A stretch of DNA of 64,000 bases, taken from Streptomyces curacoi (GTDB lineage: Bacteria > Actinomycetota > Actinomycetes > Streptomycetales > Streptomycetaceae). The notes beneath the pieces were generated by a model. That model saw only the letters and a program-made list of their open reading frames with translations. It did no database searches and was not told where the DNA came from. Below, one piece after another: positions 50,198 to 57,915 of the stretch (its first letter is position 1; each line of letters begins with the position of its first letter). The stretch is taken from positions 118,095 through 182,094 of the forward strand of contig NZ_KQ947990.1 in NCBI RefSeq assembly GCF_001513975.1. The letters are read 5' to 3'. Both the position numbers and the translations under genes were made by a program.

Positions 50198-50584
50198 ATG
50201 GAACCCATCCCTCCGCTGGAACAGGCGTTGCACGCGGCCCGCGCCCTCGTGCTCGCCGACCTCGTCGCGGGCAAGGCCGCCGAGGCGGATGTCGTCTCAC
50301 TGGTCGAGGAGTCGGTCGTACAGCGGCGCTGGTGGGTGCAGCAGTGGCCGGACGGCGCCGCGTACGTGGCCGGGCTGGTCGCCCAGGACGTGCAGGACGC
50401 GCTGCTGGACCGATACGGCCGCTGGCCGCTGTGTCCGGTGTGCGGCTCCGGCGACCCGCATGCGCTGGACGTCGAGCCGGAGCTGGGGCCCGATCCGCAC
50501 TGGGTGTGCCACAAGGCGGGCGTGAAGGTCGCGGCGGTCGGGTCGCTGGGGCCGGCCATCACGGGCGGGACGGCGTCCTCATGA
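50198..50584 (+). CDS. Conserved hypothetical protein with zinc-like motif
   Basis: The 128-residue protein (MEPIPPLEQALHAARALVLA) has a helical N-terminus and LCPVCGSGDPHALD then HWVCHKAG, a possible CxxC...H/C metal site. No export signal. ATG 50198 has CACAAT six bases before it, a weak leaderless box. It is divergent from the RpiR gene and 55 bp before the DUF4031 gene. Function unknown. Confidence 0.7.
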   Translation: MEPIPPLEQALHAARALVLADLVAGKAAEADVVSLVEESVVQRRWWVQQWPDGAAYVAGLVAQDVQDALLDRYGRWPLCPVCGSGDPHALDVEPELGPDPHWVCHKAGVKVAAVGSLGPAITGGTASS

Positions 50585-50639
50585 CGGACTCGTGAGTGGT
50601 CGTGAGTAGTCGTGCGGGGCTCGTGAGGGACTTGACGTC

Positions 50640-50909
50640 GTGACGATCTACATCGATCCGCCGACCTGGCCTGGGCACGGGCGGATGTGGTCGCACCTCG
50701 TCAGCGACGTGTCGTACGACGAACTGCACGCGTTCGCCGAGGAGTTGGGCGTGCCGCGGCGGGCCTTCGAGCGGGACCACTACGACATCCCCGCGCACCG
50801 CTACGCCGACGCGGTGCGGGCCGGGGCGGTGGAGGTCAGCAGCCGCGAGGTGGTGCGGCTGTTGCAGGGTGCGGGGCTGCGGAGGCCGAAGGGGCGGCGG
50901 ACGGACTAG
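50640..50909 (+). CDS. DUF4031 protein
   Basis: The 89-residue protein (MTIYIDPPTWPGHGRMWSHL, ELHAFAEELGVPRRAFERDHYDIP) matches the DUF4031 family of unknown function found in many actinobacteria. GTG 50640 is the start. Its TAG stop lies in CTAG at the border of a lone element end (50906-50922). Confidence 0.85.
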   Translation: MTIYIDPPTWPGHGRMWSHLVSDVSYDELHAFAEELGVPRRAFERDHYDIPAHRYADAVRAGAVEVSSREVVRLLQGAGLRRPKGRRTD

Positions 50910-50922
50910 GGTCTGTCCGGCC
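50906..50922. mobile_element. Solo end of the CTAG-bounded inverted-repeat element
   Basis: CTAGGGTCTGTCCGGCC matches the right terminus of the 64-bp element at 51992-52055 for its first 16 bases. No partner end is seen within 100 bp, so it is a decayed or unrelated end. Confidence 0.45.
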
Positions 50923-50965
50923 AGTTCCCGCCTGCCCCCTCGGCCTCGGGTGGGGCACTTTTCGG

Positions 50966-51439
50966 CTAGGCGAACTGGCCCGGCTGGTAGCTGCCCGCGG
51001 GCTGCTGGACGAGGACGTTCAGCCGGTTGAAGGCGTTGATCAGGGCGATGATGCCCACCAGGGCGCCGAGCTGCTCCTCGTCGTAGTGCTTGGCGGCGTT
51101 CTCCCAGACCTCGTCCGGGACCCCGCCCGCCGCATCGGCGATGCGGGTCCCCTCCTCCGTCAGCTCCAGCGCGGCACGCTCGGCCTCGGTGAAGAGCGTG
51201 GCCTCCCGCCAAGTGGCCACCAGGTTGAGGCGCACCGCGTCCTCACCGGCGGCGACGGCGTCCTTGAAGTGCATGTCGGTGCAGAATCCGCAGCCGTTGA
51301 TCTGACTCGCGCGGAGCGTCACCAGGTGCTGCGTCGCGAGAGGCAGCGGCGACTCCTGGATCACCTTGCCGGCCGCGACGATGTGCTTCACGAACTTGCC
51401 GACGGTCGGGATCTCGAGTGCGTTCAGGCGGGCGCTCAT
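50966..51439 (-). CDS. AhpD/carboxymuconolactone decarboxylase-like protein
   Basis: The 157-residue protein carries the AhpD motif GCGFCTDMHFKDA (CxxC plus His) within LVTLRASQIN...ATWREATLFTEAERAALELTE. It reduces peroxides or acts as a thiol adaptor. ATG 51439 follows GAGGAGTT. It stands alone. Confidence 0.88.
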   Translation of the reverse strand: MSARLNALEIPTVGKFVKHIVAAGKVIQESPLPLATQHLVTLRASQINGCGFCTDMHFKDAVAAGEDAVRLNLVATWREATLFTEAERAALELTEEGTRIADAAGGVPDEVWENAAKHYDEEQLGALVGIIALINAFNRLNVLVQQPAGSYQPGQFA

Positions 51440-51524
51440 GGCCAACTCCTCTGGCTTTGTCGGTGGTTGCACACCTATGACGGAGGGGATCGGCGGGGTG
51501 TGACATGAGCGAATGTGAACTGGG

Positions 51525-51949
51525 TCACCCCTGCCGGTGCTCGGTCCGGCGCATGGCGTACCAGGTGTCGCCGACCGGTCGGGGCGGGTCCGCCAGGTTC
51601 CAGCTCCACGAGAGGGTCGGCGTGATGCGCAGATAGTGACCGGGGCCCACCATGCCCACCCGCTCCACGGGCCCGTCCGCGACGCCGTACACCCGAATGC
51701 CGCGGGCGACGAACGGCTCGATCGAGACCAGGTCGTTCACGACGAAGGCCACCTTGTGCCGGCCGCGGACGACATTGCGGAACTTGCGGGTGCCGAGCGC
51801 TCCGGGCGGGAGCCTCCCACCCAGAAGCGCGTCCCGTCGAACTCCAGGGCCACCGGCACCACATCGGGCTGCCCGCCCGCGCACAGGCTGGCGAAACGGG
51901 CGAGCGGGTGGGAGCCCAGGTAGGCGATCTCCTCGTCGGCGAACGACAT
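51525..51949 (-). pseudogene. Frameshifted PPOX/FMN-binding split-barrel gene
   Basis: One frame gives MSFADEEIAYLGSHPLARFA...PVALEFDGTRFWVGG; another gives GALGTRKFRNVVRGRHKVAF...RITPTLSWSWNL...DTWYAMRRTEH. Joined, they make a normal pyridoxamine-phosphate-oxidase-like (PPOX, probably F420- or FMN-binding) protein of about 140 residues. The frame changes in the GGGTGGGAGGC run near 51811-51822. Either a one-base indel has killed the gene, or the sequence has an error there. Confidence 0.8.
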
Positions 51950-51991
51950 GGCGGCTCCGTGCTTGCGGCGGTGCGGGTGGCTCCGCCCAGG

Positions 51992-52055
51992 CTAGGGCCT
52001 GCCCGGCGGATCATGCCGGCGACGCGGGCGACCTGATACGCCGGACAGACCCTAG
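51992..52055. mobile_element. 64-bp inverted-repeat mini-element with CTAG borders
   Basis: Ends 51992-52013 and 52034-52055 are 22-bp inverted repeats with three mismatches, both beginning in CTAG, the duplication expected of IS5-type insertion. The left 40 bases resemble the left end of the 127-bp element at 21688 (GGATCATSCCGGCGWCGCGG). No coding capacity. Its right CTAG contains the stop codon of the DinB-GNAT gene. Confidence 0.7.
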
Positions 52056-53170
52056 GCCGCCGCGGGCCGCTCCCCGCGGACGTACAGCCTGAGTGTCCCG
52101 TCGAGGTCGTGTTCCTCGTGGGCCGCCCGCTCCTCCTCGGCCGTCGCCCGTACGTACCCGGCGCGCTCGACGACGCCCTGCGACGGGACGTTGTCGGCCT
52201 CGATGGACGCGCGCAGGAGGCGTACGTCGTCCCGGGCCAGCGCCCACTCCGACAGCGCGCGCAGGGCCTCGCTCGCATAGCCGCGGCCACGGGCGCCCTC
52301 CACGAGGTCGTAGCCCACCTCCGCCCGGCCCTCCTCGTCGGGGAGGCCGTGGAAGCCCATGCCGCCGACCGCGAGGCCGTCCTCCCGGCGGACGAGGACG
52401 AAGAGACCGAACTCGGGGCGGTGCACTCCCGTCTCGTACGCCTTGAGCACCATCCCGGCCGCCTCCCTCGTCCCCTCGAAGGGGCCGCCCACGATCCAGC
52501 TGAACCCGCCGTCGCCGCCCGCGCTCAGGTCGGCCGCGGCCGCCGGGGTGACGCCCTGGAGGGTGAGGCGGTCGGCGGGGACGACGAGGTTGTTGTGCCA
52601 GCGCCACTCGGTGACCGGCGCACGGCCGGGCAGGTCGCCGCGGCCGGTGGCCCACAGCAGGGTGCGCCAGTGGTCGGGGCCGGGCTGGACGTGCGGGAAG
52701 ATCGTCGTCAGCACGAACCGGGGGAGCTCGGCGGGGGGTTCGTAGGGCAGGCCGAGCCCCTCGGCGATGTCGTGCGTGTGCAGCAGCACCTCGGCGACAC
52801 CCATCGCGGCGAAGCCCTCGCGGTTCGCGCTGCGGAAGGGGTACGGGTGGAAGGCGCGCACCTCGCGGGGTGTGGTGCGGACGGTGGCGGTGAGGAGGGC
52901 GCCGGTGGTCTCGATGACGTGGAGCAGACCGTCGTTGCCGGTGCCCTCGTCGAGGGTGATGCCGAAGGGGACGTAGTCGTCCTGGGCGCGGCCGGCCAGG
53001 TTGGCGGCGTAGGCGATGAGGTCTTCGGCGATGTGGAACGCGGTGGCGTGGCAGTCCCACTCGACCCGCCCGGCCCGCACTGCCGTCCAGTCCCGGTCCA
53101 CCGCCGTCCGCAGCAGCGCCACACAGCTTGCGACGGCTGCCTGTACGTGTTCCCCGCTTATGTCTCGCAT
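52052..53170 (-). CDS. DinB-like domain fused to a GNAT acetyltransferase
   Basis: The 372-residue protein joins an N-terminal mycothiol-dependent DinB/maleylpyruvate-isomerase-like domain (about 1-200: MRDISGEHVQAAVASCVALL, VEWDCHATAFHIAEDLIAYA, VAEVLLHTHDIAEGLGL) to a RimJ/L-type GNAT domain (about 215-350: EVGYDLVEGARGRGYASEAL, SIEADNVPSQGVVERAGYVR). ATG 53170 has TAGCCT seven bases upstream (leaderless). Such fusion may couple thiol chemistry or detoxification to acetylation; the substrate is unknown. Confidence 0.85.
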   Translation of the reverse strand: MRDISGEHVQAAVASCVALLRTAVDRDWTAVRAGRVEWDCHATAFHIAEDLIAYAANLAGRAQDDYVPFGITLDEGTGNDGLLHVIETTGALLTATVRTTPREVRAFHPYPFRSANREGFAAMGVAEVLLHTHDIAEGLGLPYEPPAELPRFVLTTIFPHVQPGPDHWRTLLWATGRGDLPGRAPVTEWRWHNNLVVPADRLTLQGVTPAAAADLSAGGDGGFSWIVGGPFEGTREAAGMVLKAYETGVHRPEFGLFVLVRREDGLAVGGMGFHGLPDEEGRAEVGYDLVEGARGRGYASEALRALSEWALARDDVRLLRASIEADNVPSQGVVERAGYVRATAEEERAAHEEHDLDGTLRLYVRGERPAAA

Positions 53171-53197
53171 GCCGTGCAGGCTACGGCGGCGGGCTGG

Positions 53198-53845
53198 TCA
53201 GAGCGACAGCATTTCCAGCTCGGCGGAGAGGTTGTAGCGGGCGGTGGCCTCCCACTTCTCCTGCCCGTACGGGGTGCGGAACAGGCTCGGCAGGGACAGG
53301 AGTTGGCGCAGGATCGCGGAGCGGCCCTCGCGGAAGGCGTCGTTCGGGACGAAGTGGTACTCCTCGCGGACGGCGGCCGTGTAGGCGGCGTACGCGGAGG
53401 GCGGGGCGGCGAGGATCGCGAGGTCGGCGTCGCACAGGACCTGGCCGTCGCGGTCGTCCGGCGCCGGGTCGTGGCTGGTGGTGAGGCGCACCAGGCGGGC
53501 CACCTCCGCGGTCCGCTCCGCCGGGACACCGGCCTCCGGCAGGGCGCGTTCGGCGAGGCGGGCGGAGCGCTCCTCGTTCGTCGACCGCTCCGGCAGGTAC
53601 ACGGCGTCGTGGAACCAGGCCGCGAGGCGCACCGCCACGACGTCGTCCGCGTACTCCTCCAGTACGTCGATGTGACCGAGGACCGCCGCCAGGTGCTCGA
53701 CGGTGTGGTAGCGCCGCTGCGGCTCCGACCAGCGGCGCAGCAGCTCTTCCCCGTACCGCTGCGGGGAGAGGGCGCAGGAGCCGTCGGCCCGCGCCGCGAG
53801 CAGGGTGCGCAGCCAGCGGGAACGGAGGTCGTCGAGGTCGGCCAT
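53198..53845 (-). CDS. HD-domain predicted metal-dependent phosphohydrolase
   Basis: The 215-residue protein has the HD signature in RYHTVEHLAAVLGHID, LAAWFHDAVYLPERSTNEERS, LTTSHDPAPDD and LCDADLAILAAP, the pattern of COG4339-like HD proteins. It should hydrolyse a phosphomonoester, perhaps a nucleotide. ATG 53845 follows GAGGG. It lies 27 bp upstream of nothing else on its strand except the leaderless DinB-GNAT gene's reverse neighbourhood, so it is likely a single gene. Confidence 0.85.
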   Translation of the reverse strand: MADLDDLRSRWLRTLLAARADGSCALSPQRYGEELLRRWSEPQRRYHTVEHLAAVLGHIDVLEEYADDVVAVRLAAWFHDAVYLPERSTNEERSARLAERALPEAGVPAERTAEVARLVRLTTSHDPAPDDRDGQVLCDADLAILAAPPSAYAAYTAAVREEYHFVPNDAFREGRSAILRQLLSLPSLFRTPYGQEKWEATARYNLSAELEMLSL

Positions 53846-54232
53846 GCCCTCATTCTCCCTGGGCCGGCTGTCCGGCCTCTGGCGCGGACCGCATGACTTC
53901 ACTGACGTGCACGAGGCAAGGGATCCCGAGCTGCCGGGGCGGCTGCCGGTCGTCGAGCGGGATGACCGAGGCGGGGGCGGTGATCGCCGAGGCCGGCGGG
54001 GCCCTGGACGGCATCGCCCACCCGGGAGCGTCGGCACCTGCCGCTCCACTCCGACCTGGACGACGTCGACGAGCCCCTGCGCCTCGGCGCCCGACGGCCC
54101 GACGGCCAGCGGGCACCGGCGTGGTGCATCGGGGACGCCGCCACCGTGGGGTGCGTCGGCCCTCGGCGGGGTAGGCGTAGGCTGGATTGGACTAGACCTG
54201 TAGTCGCCGTCGAAGCCGAGGAATGGGGTCCC
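53846..54232. other. Gap with no recognisable gene
   Basis: The region has long open frames from GC bias but none with a start, ribosome site and family resemblance. A plus-strand stretch SDLDDVDEPLRLGARRPDGQ at about 54050-54110 looks protein-like, so a decayed gene is possible. Near the right end is a dre-like site. Confidence 0.45.
54188..54199 (+). promoter_or_regulatory. DasR (dre)-like site before cutC
   Basis: TGGACTAGACCT matches dre (TGGTCTAGACCA) at 10 of 12 positions, 33 bp before the cutC start. The same score as the two sites at nagK. Confidence 0.45.
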
Positions 54233-54928
54233 ATGAGCAAGCGTGCAGTCCTGGAGGTGATCGCCCTCGGCGTCGAGGACGCGGTCGCCGCCCAGGCCGG
54301 GGGTGCGGACCGGCTCGAACTGGTCACCGACATGGCGGCCGACGGGCTCACCCCGTCGGCCGGGACCTTCGCCGGGATCCGTGCCGCCGTCGACATCGAT
54401 CTGCGCGTGATGCTGCGGCTGGCGGACGGGTTCGGGGCGGGCGACGTCGAGGAGGTCGTGCGCGCGGCCCGGGAGATGCGCGGCGCCGGCGCCGAGGAGT
54501 TCGTCCTCGGGTTCCTCGGTGCCGACGGCGGGGTGGACCTGGCGGCCGTCGAGCGGGTGGTGGGGGAGCTGGACGGATGCCGGTGGACCTTCCACCGCGC
54601 CATCGACCGGGCCGCCGACCGGGATGCGCTGCGCAAGCAGTTGGACGGGATGCCGGGGCTGGACACCTATCTGACGGCCGGGTCGGGGGCCGGTGTGGAC
54701 GACGGGCTGCCCACGCTGCTCGCCGAGGCGGCCAGGAGCGGGGAGCCCGGGTATGAGCAGCGGATCCTGGTGGGGGGCGGGTTGCGGCTGGATCATGTGC
54801 CGATGCTGCTGGCCGCCGGGATCGACGCGTTTCACATCGGCGGGGCGGCGAGGCCGGACGGCTGGGACGGGCCGGTGTCCGCCGGGGCGGTGGCCGAGTG
54901 GCGGGCCGTGCTGGACGGGGCCGCGTAG
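54233..54928 (+). CDS. cutC: CutC-family protein
   Basis: The 231-residue TIM-barrel protein has the CutC marks: LEVIALGVEDAVAAQAGGAD, RLELVTDMAADGLTPSAGTF, VMLRLADGFGAGD, FHRAIDRAADRDAL and ILVGGGLRLDHVPML. The family was named for copper tolerance in E. coli, but its biochemical role is unclear. ATG 54233 follows GAGG and GGGG. A dre-like site upstream suggests control by amino sugars, which would fit a sugar-phosphate role better than copper. It is convergent with helR. Confidence 0.88.
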   Translation: MSKRAVLEVIALGVEDAVAAQAGGADRLELVTDMAADGLTPSAGTFAGIRAAVDIDLRVMLRLADGFGAGDVEEVVRAAREMRGAGAEEFVLGFLGADGGVDLAAVERVVGELDGCRWTFHRAIDRAADRDALRKQLDGMPGLDTYLTAGSGAGVDDGLPTLLAEAARSGEPGYEQRILVGGGLRLDHVPMLLAAGIDAFHIGGAARPDGWDGPVSAGAVAEWRAVLDGAA

Positions 54929-54943
54929 CCGGCCTTACGGAGA

Positions 54944-56992
54944 TCAGCCCAACTGAGCCGGCAGCGGCGCCGCATGCGCCACGATCAACCCCGACACCGC
55001 TCGGGTCAGGGCTACGTACAGCCGGCGCAGCCCCGTGCGCTCGTCCGGCTCCCCGTCCACGACGGCCTGCGGTTCGTCCAGGACGACGTAGTCGTACTCC
55101 AGGCCCTTCGCCAGGGACGCCGGGACCAGGGTCAGGCGGGTCTGCCGGGTGGTCTCCTCACCCGGGGCCAGGTAGGTGATGCCCGCCGCCGTGAGCGCCT
55201 GCGCCAGTGCCGGAATGCGGGCGTCGGCGGCGATCAGGCCGACCGAGCCCTCGTTGCGCAGCAGCTCCTCGCAGGAGGCGACGACGTCGGCGGCCTCCGA
55301 CACTGTACGGACCTCGAAGAAGCCCGGGTTCTCACGGATCGACGCCACCGGCGTCAGGCCCGGCGCGATGTGGGGGAGGAGGCGCGAGGCGTAGGTGATG
55401 ACGTCCGTCGGGACGCGGAAGCCGGCCGTCAGCTCCTCGATCACGCCGTCCGGCTTGCCGAGGTGGGCCAGCGCTTCGTCCCAACTACGCGTCGCCCAAG
55501 GGGTCGTGCCCTGGGCGAGGTCGCCGAGCACCGTCGCCGAACCGGTCGTGCAGCGGCGGCCCACCGCCCGGTACTGCATGGGGGAGAGGTCCTGGGCCTC
55601 GTCGAGGACGACATGGCCGAGGGAGGGCGTGCGGGAGATGATGTCGTTCGCCTCGTCGATCAACACGGCGTCGGCCGCCGACCACTTGGCCGACTTCACG
55701 CTGCGCGCCGGCTTCGCCCAGAGGATCGTCTTCTGCTCGTCCGCGCTCAGCACTCCCTCCGCGTGTACGGCGAGGAAGTCCGGGTCCGCGAGCAGTCGCA
55801 GGACGAGTTTCGCCGGGTCGACCGGCGGCCAGATCGCCTTGACGGCGGCCTTTACCGCGCTGTTGCGGGCAACCGAGTCCTGCACCCGGTCGTCCGGCGC
55901 CTCGCCCGACCGCTCCATCTGCACCAGCACGGCGTGCGCGATGCGCTGCGGGAGGGCCTCGCGGGCGGCGCCGTAGCGGATGTCGCGGGCCAGCAACTCG
56001 CGGACGATCTCTTCGAGTTCATGGGCCGGGACCCGCCAGCGCCGGGATCCGCGGACGACGACGACCGGCTCGGCCGGCATGGTCACATGCGCGTGGACCG
56101 CCCGCCGCAGCACCTCCGCCATTCTCGCGTCCCCCTTGACGACCGCGGCCGCCGCGTCGTCGGTGCCGCGCACCTCGACATGGGCGACCAGGTCGTCGAC
56201 CGTCGCCTGGCGGACCGTCAACTCGCCCAGCGCCGGAAGCACCTGCTCGATGTAGTGCAGGAAGGACTTGTTCGGCCCGATGACGAGGGTGCCGGTGCGG
56301 GCGAGCCGCTCGCGATGGGCGTACAGCAGATACGCCACCCGGTGCAGACCCACCGCCGTCTTCCCGGTGCCCGGGCCTCCCTGCACGCACACGGTCCCGC
56401 CCAGCCCGGACCGTACGATCTCGTCCTGCTCCGGCTGGATCGTCGCCACGATGTCCCGCATCGGGCCGACACGCGGGCGCTCGATCTCCTGCTGGAGCAG
56501 CTTGCTGGTCTTCGCCGCCTCGGCCGGATCGGAGAGGTGCTCGTCCTCGTACGCCGTCAGGTCGCCGCCCGTGTAGCCGAAGCGGCGGCGCAGCGCGATG
56601 TCCATCGGGTCCTTCTTGGAGGCCCGGTAGAAGGGCTGGGACACCGGTGCACGCCAGTCGATCACCATCGGGTCGCCCTCGGCGTCGTGCACATGCCGAC
56701 GCCCGATGTAGAAGCGTTCGCCCTCGGCGCCCTCCGCCCCCTCGGCGCCGGGAGCGTGCAGATAGTCGAGCCGGCCGAAGAACAGCGGAGTGTCGCTGAG
56801 GTCGGCCAGGGCCTTGATGCGCTCGTCGATCTGGTGGGCGAGGACTTCGGCGTTGACCCAGTTCGCGGTGACGTCGCTGATGTCGAGGGACTCGACGTCC
56901 TCGCGCATGGCACGCAGGGCCGCGCGGGACTCGGCGAGGTGGGAGCGCTCTCGGGAGAGCGGGTCGAGGGCGTCGTCGACGGGCGTGGACAC
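54944..56992 (-). CDS. helR: HelR-type RNA polymerase recycling ATPase (HelD family)
   Basis: The 682-residue UvrD-like ATPase of the HelD/HelR class has Walker A GGPGTGKTA (K211), a DEAQD box and the C-terminal LYVALTRAVSGL motif. The N-terminal coiled-coil arm (ERSHLAESRAALRAMREDVE) inserts into RNA polymerase. HelR removes stalled polymerase from DNA and, in S. venezuelae, displaces rifamycin. GTG 56992 follows GGAGG. A GAEGAEGAEGE run lies in the arm region. I looked for a rifamycin-associated element upstream and did not see a convincing one. Confidence 0.9.
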   Translation of the reverse strand: MSTPVDDALDPLSRERSHLAESRAALRAMREDVESLDISDVTANWVNAEVLAHQIDERIKALADLSDTPLFFGRLDYLHAPGAEGAEGAEGERFYIGRRHVHDAEGDPMVIDWRAPVSQPFYRASKKDPMDIALRRRFGYTGGDLTAYEDEHLSDPAEAAKTSKLLQQEIERPRVGPMRDIVATIQPEQDEIVRSGLGGTVCVQGGPGTGKTAVGLHRVAYLLYAHRERLARTGTLVIGPNKSFLHYIEQVLPALGELTVRQATVDDLVAHVEVRGTDDAAAAVVKGDARMAEVLRRAVHAHVTMPAEPVVVVRGSRRWRVPAHELEEIVRELLARDIRYGAAREALPQRIAHAVLVQMERSGEAPDDRVQDSVARNSAVKAAVKAIWPPVDPAKLVLRLLADPDFLAVHAEGVLSADEQKTILWAKPARSVKSAKWSAADAVLIDEANDIISRTPSLGHVVLDEAQDLSPMQYRAVGRRCTTGSATVLGDLAQGTTPWATRSWDEALAHLGKPDGVIEELTAGFRVPTDVITYASRLLPHIAPGLTPVASIRENPGFFEVRTVSEAADVVASCEELLRNEGSVGLIAADARIPALAQALTAAGITYLAPGEETTRQTRLTLVPASLAKGLEYDYVVLDEPQAVVDGEPDERTGLRRLYVALTRAVSGLIVAHAAPLPAQLG

Positions 56993-57260
56993 GGGGGTGC
57001 CTCCGGAGGGACCTACAGGTAGGTGGGTGAGAGAGCCGACCGGTTTCCGTCCGGGCGGCGGCACTCCGCGGCGGGAGGCGGGCAAGAGCGGAGATTTTAG
57101 GTGAGCGGGGAAGGCGAACACCAACGAATATTTCCGTCCCCTAGGGGATGCCGCCCTCCTCCCTGGGGGCAGCGGTCCGCCCGGAGGTGTACACGGGCGG
57201 CGGGCGGCTTCGGTCCGCAGGCCGATGCGGCCTTTATGTCCGCGAATCCATCATGGAGAC

Positions 57261-57440
57261 ATGAGTGCAGCAACCGTCCACCCAGCCCCCGTGGCCCCCC
57301 ACGGAGCGACAGCGCTTCAGGGGAGCCACCGCCACCGCCTCGGCGAAGCCCTGCGTGCGATCAAGGTGTTCGCGGGTGCGGCCTTCGACGTGATCATCCT
57401 CGGCGAGTACCGCGAGGAAGCGGGCGTCCGCCGCAAGTGA
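57261..57440 (+). CDS. Small conserved hypothetical protein
   Basis: A 59-residue protein (MSAATVHPAPVAPHGATALQ, HRHRLGEALRAIKVFAGAAF) starting at ATG 57261. The C-terminal half is amphipathic with VIILGEYREEAGVRRK. Similar short proteins occur in other Streptomyces as I recall. It could be a stress-related regulator but nothing shows it. Confidence 0.6.
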   Translation: MSAATVHPAPVAPHGATALQGSHRHRLGEALRAIKVFAGAAFDVIILGEYREEAGVRRK

Positions 57441-57551
57441 CCTGCCCGGTGCCCCCGGAGGGTGCCACGGACCTCGAACTGCTCACAGGGTCGTATGGCA
57501 GCATGATCAACTGCTGTCCGAAACATTCGACCGAGCAAACGGGGAAGCATC

Positions 57552-57884
57552 ATGTTTTTCGCGTCGCTTCGCAAGGCGGCCGGTGGTCTGACCGCTGCCA
57601 CCGTCCTCGCTGTGGGCGCCACCGTCCTGGCCGCGCCCAGCGCCTCCGCCGTCGGTTCGTCCGCCTGCACCAAGAACATCGCGGACACCACCCGCCAGAT
57701 CACGCGCTGGGGCGACACCATCCTGCGCGACGGCCCGGGCGAGAGCTACCGGAAGAAGAAGACCCTCTTCACCGGGGAGAAGGTCCGCCTCTACTGCCGG
57801 GCGTACAACAAGCACACCGCGACCTACTGGTACTACGGCAAGAACGGCACGACCAAGGGCTGGATCGACGAGTACGCCTTCTGA
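57552..57884 (+). CDS. Secreted SH3-like protein
   Basis: The 110-residue product has a signal peptide (MFFASLRKAAGGLTAATVLA, cleavage near PSASA-VG) and an SH3-like core with ILRDGPGESYRKKKTLFTGE, RLYCRAYNKHTATYWYYGKN and GWIDEYAF. Two cysteines may form a disulfide. It probably binds the cell wall. GGGGAAG precedes ATG 57552. It is convergent with XPB. Confidence 0.8.
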   Translation: MFFASLRKAAGGLTAATVLAVGATVLAAPSASAVGSSACTKNIADTTRQITRWGDTILRDGPGESYRKKKTLFTGEKVRLYCRAYNKHTATYWYYGKNGTTKGWIDEYAF

Positions 57885-57915
57885 CGGGCCCTCGTCTTCT
57901 GACGGCCCCAGGTTT

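Noticed and set aside
56993..57260. Rifamycin-associated element before helR
   Set aside because: No convincing 19-bp palindrome of that type found; CCCCTAGGGG at 57138 is too short.
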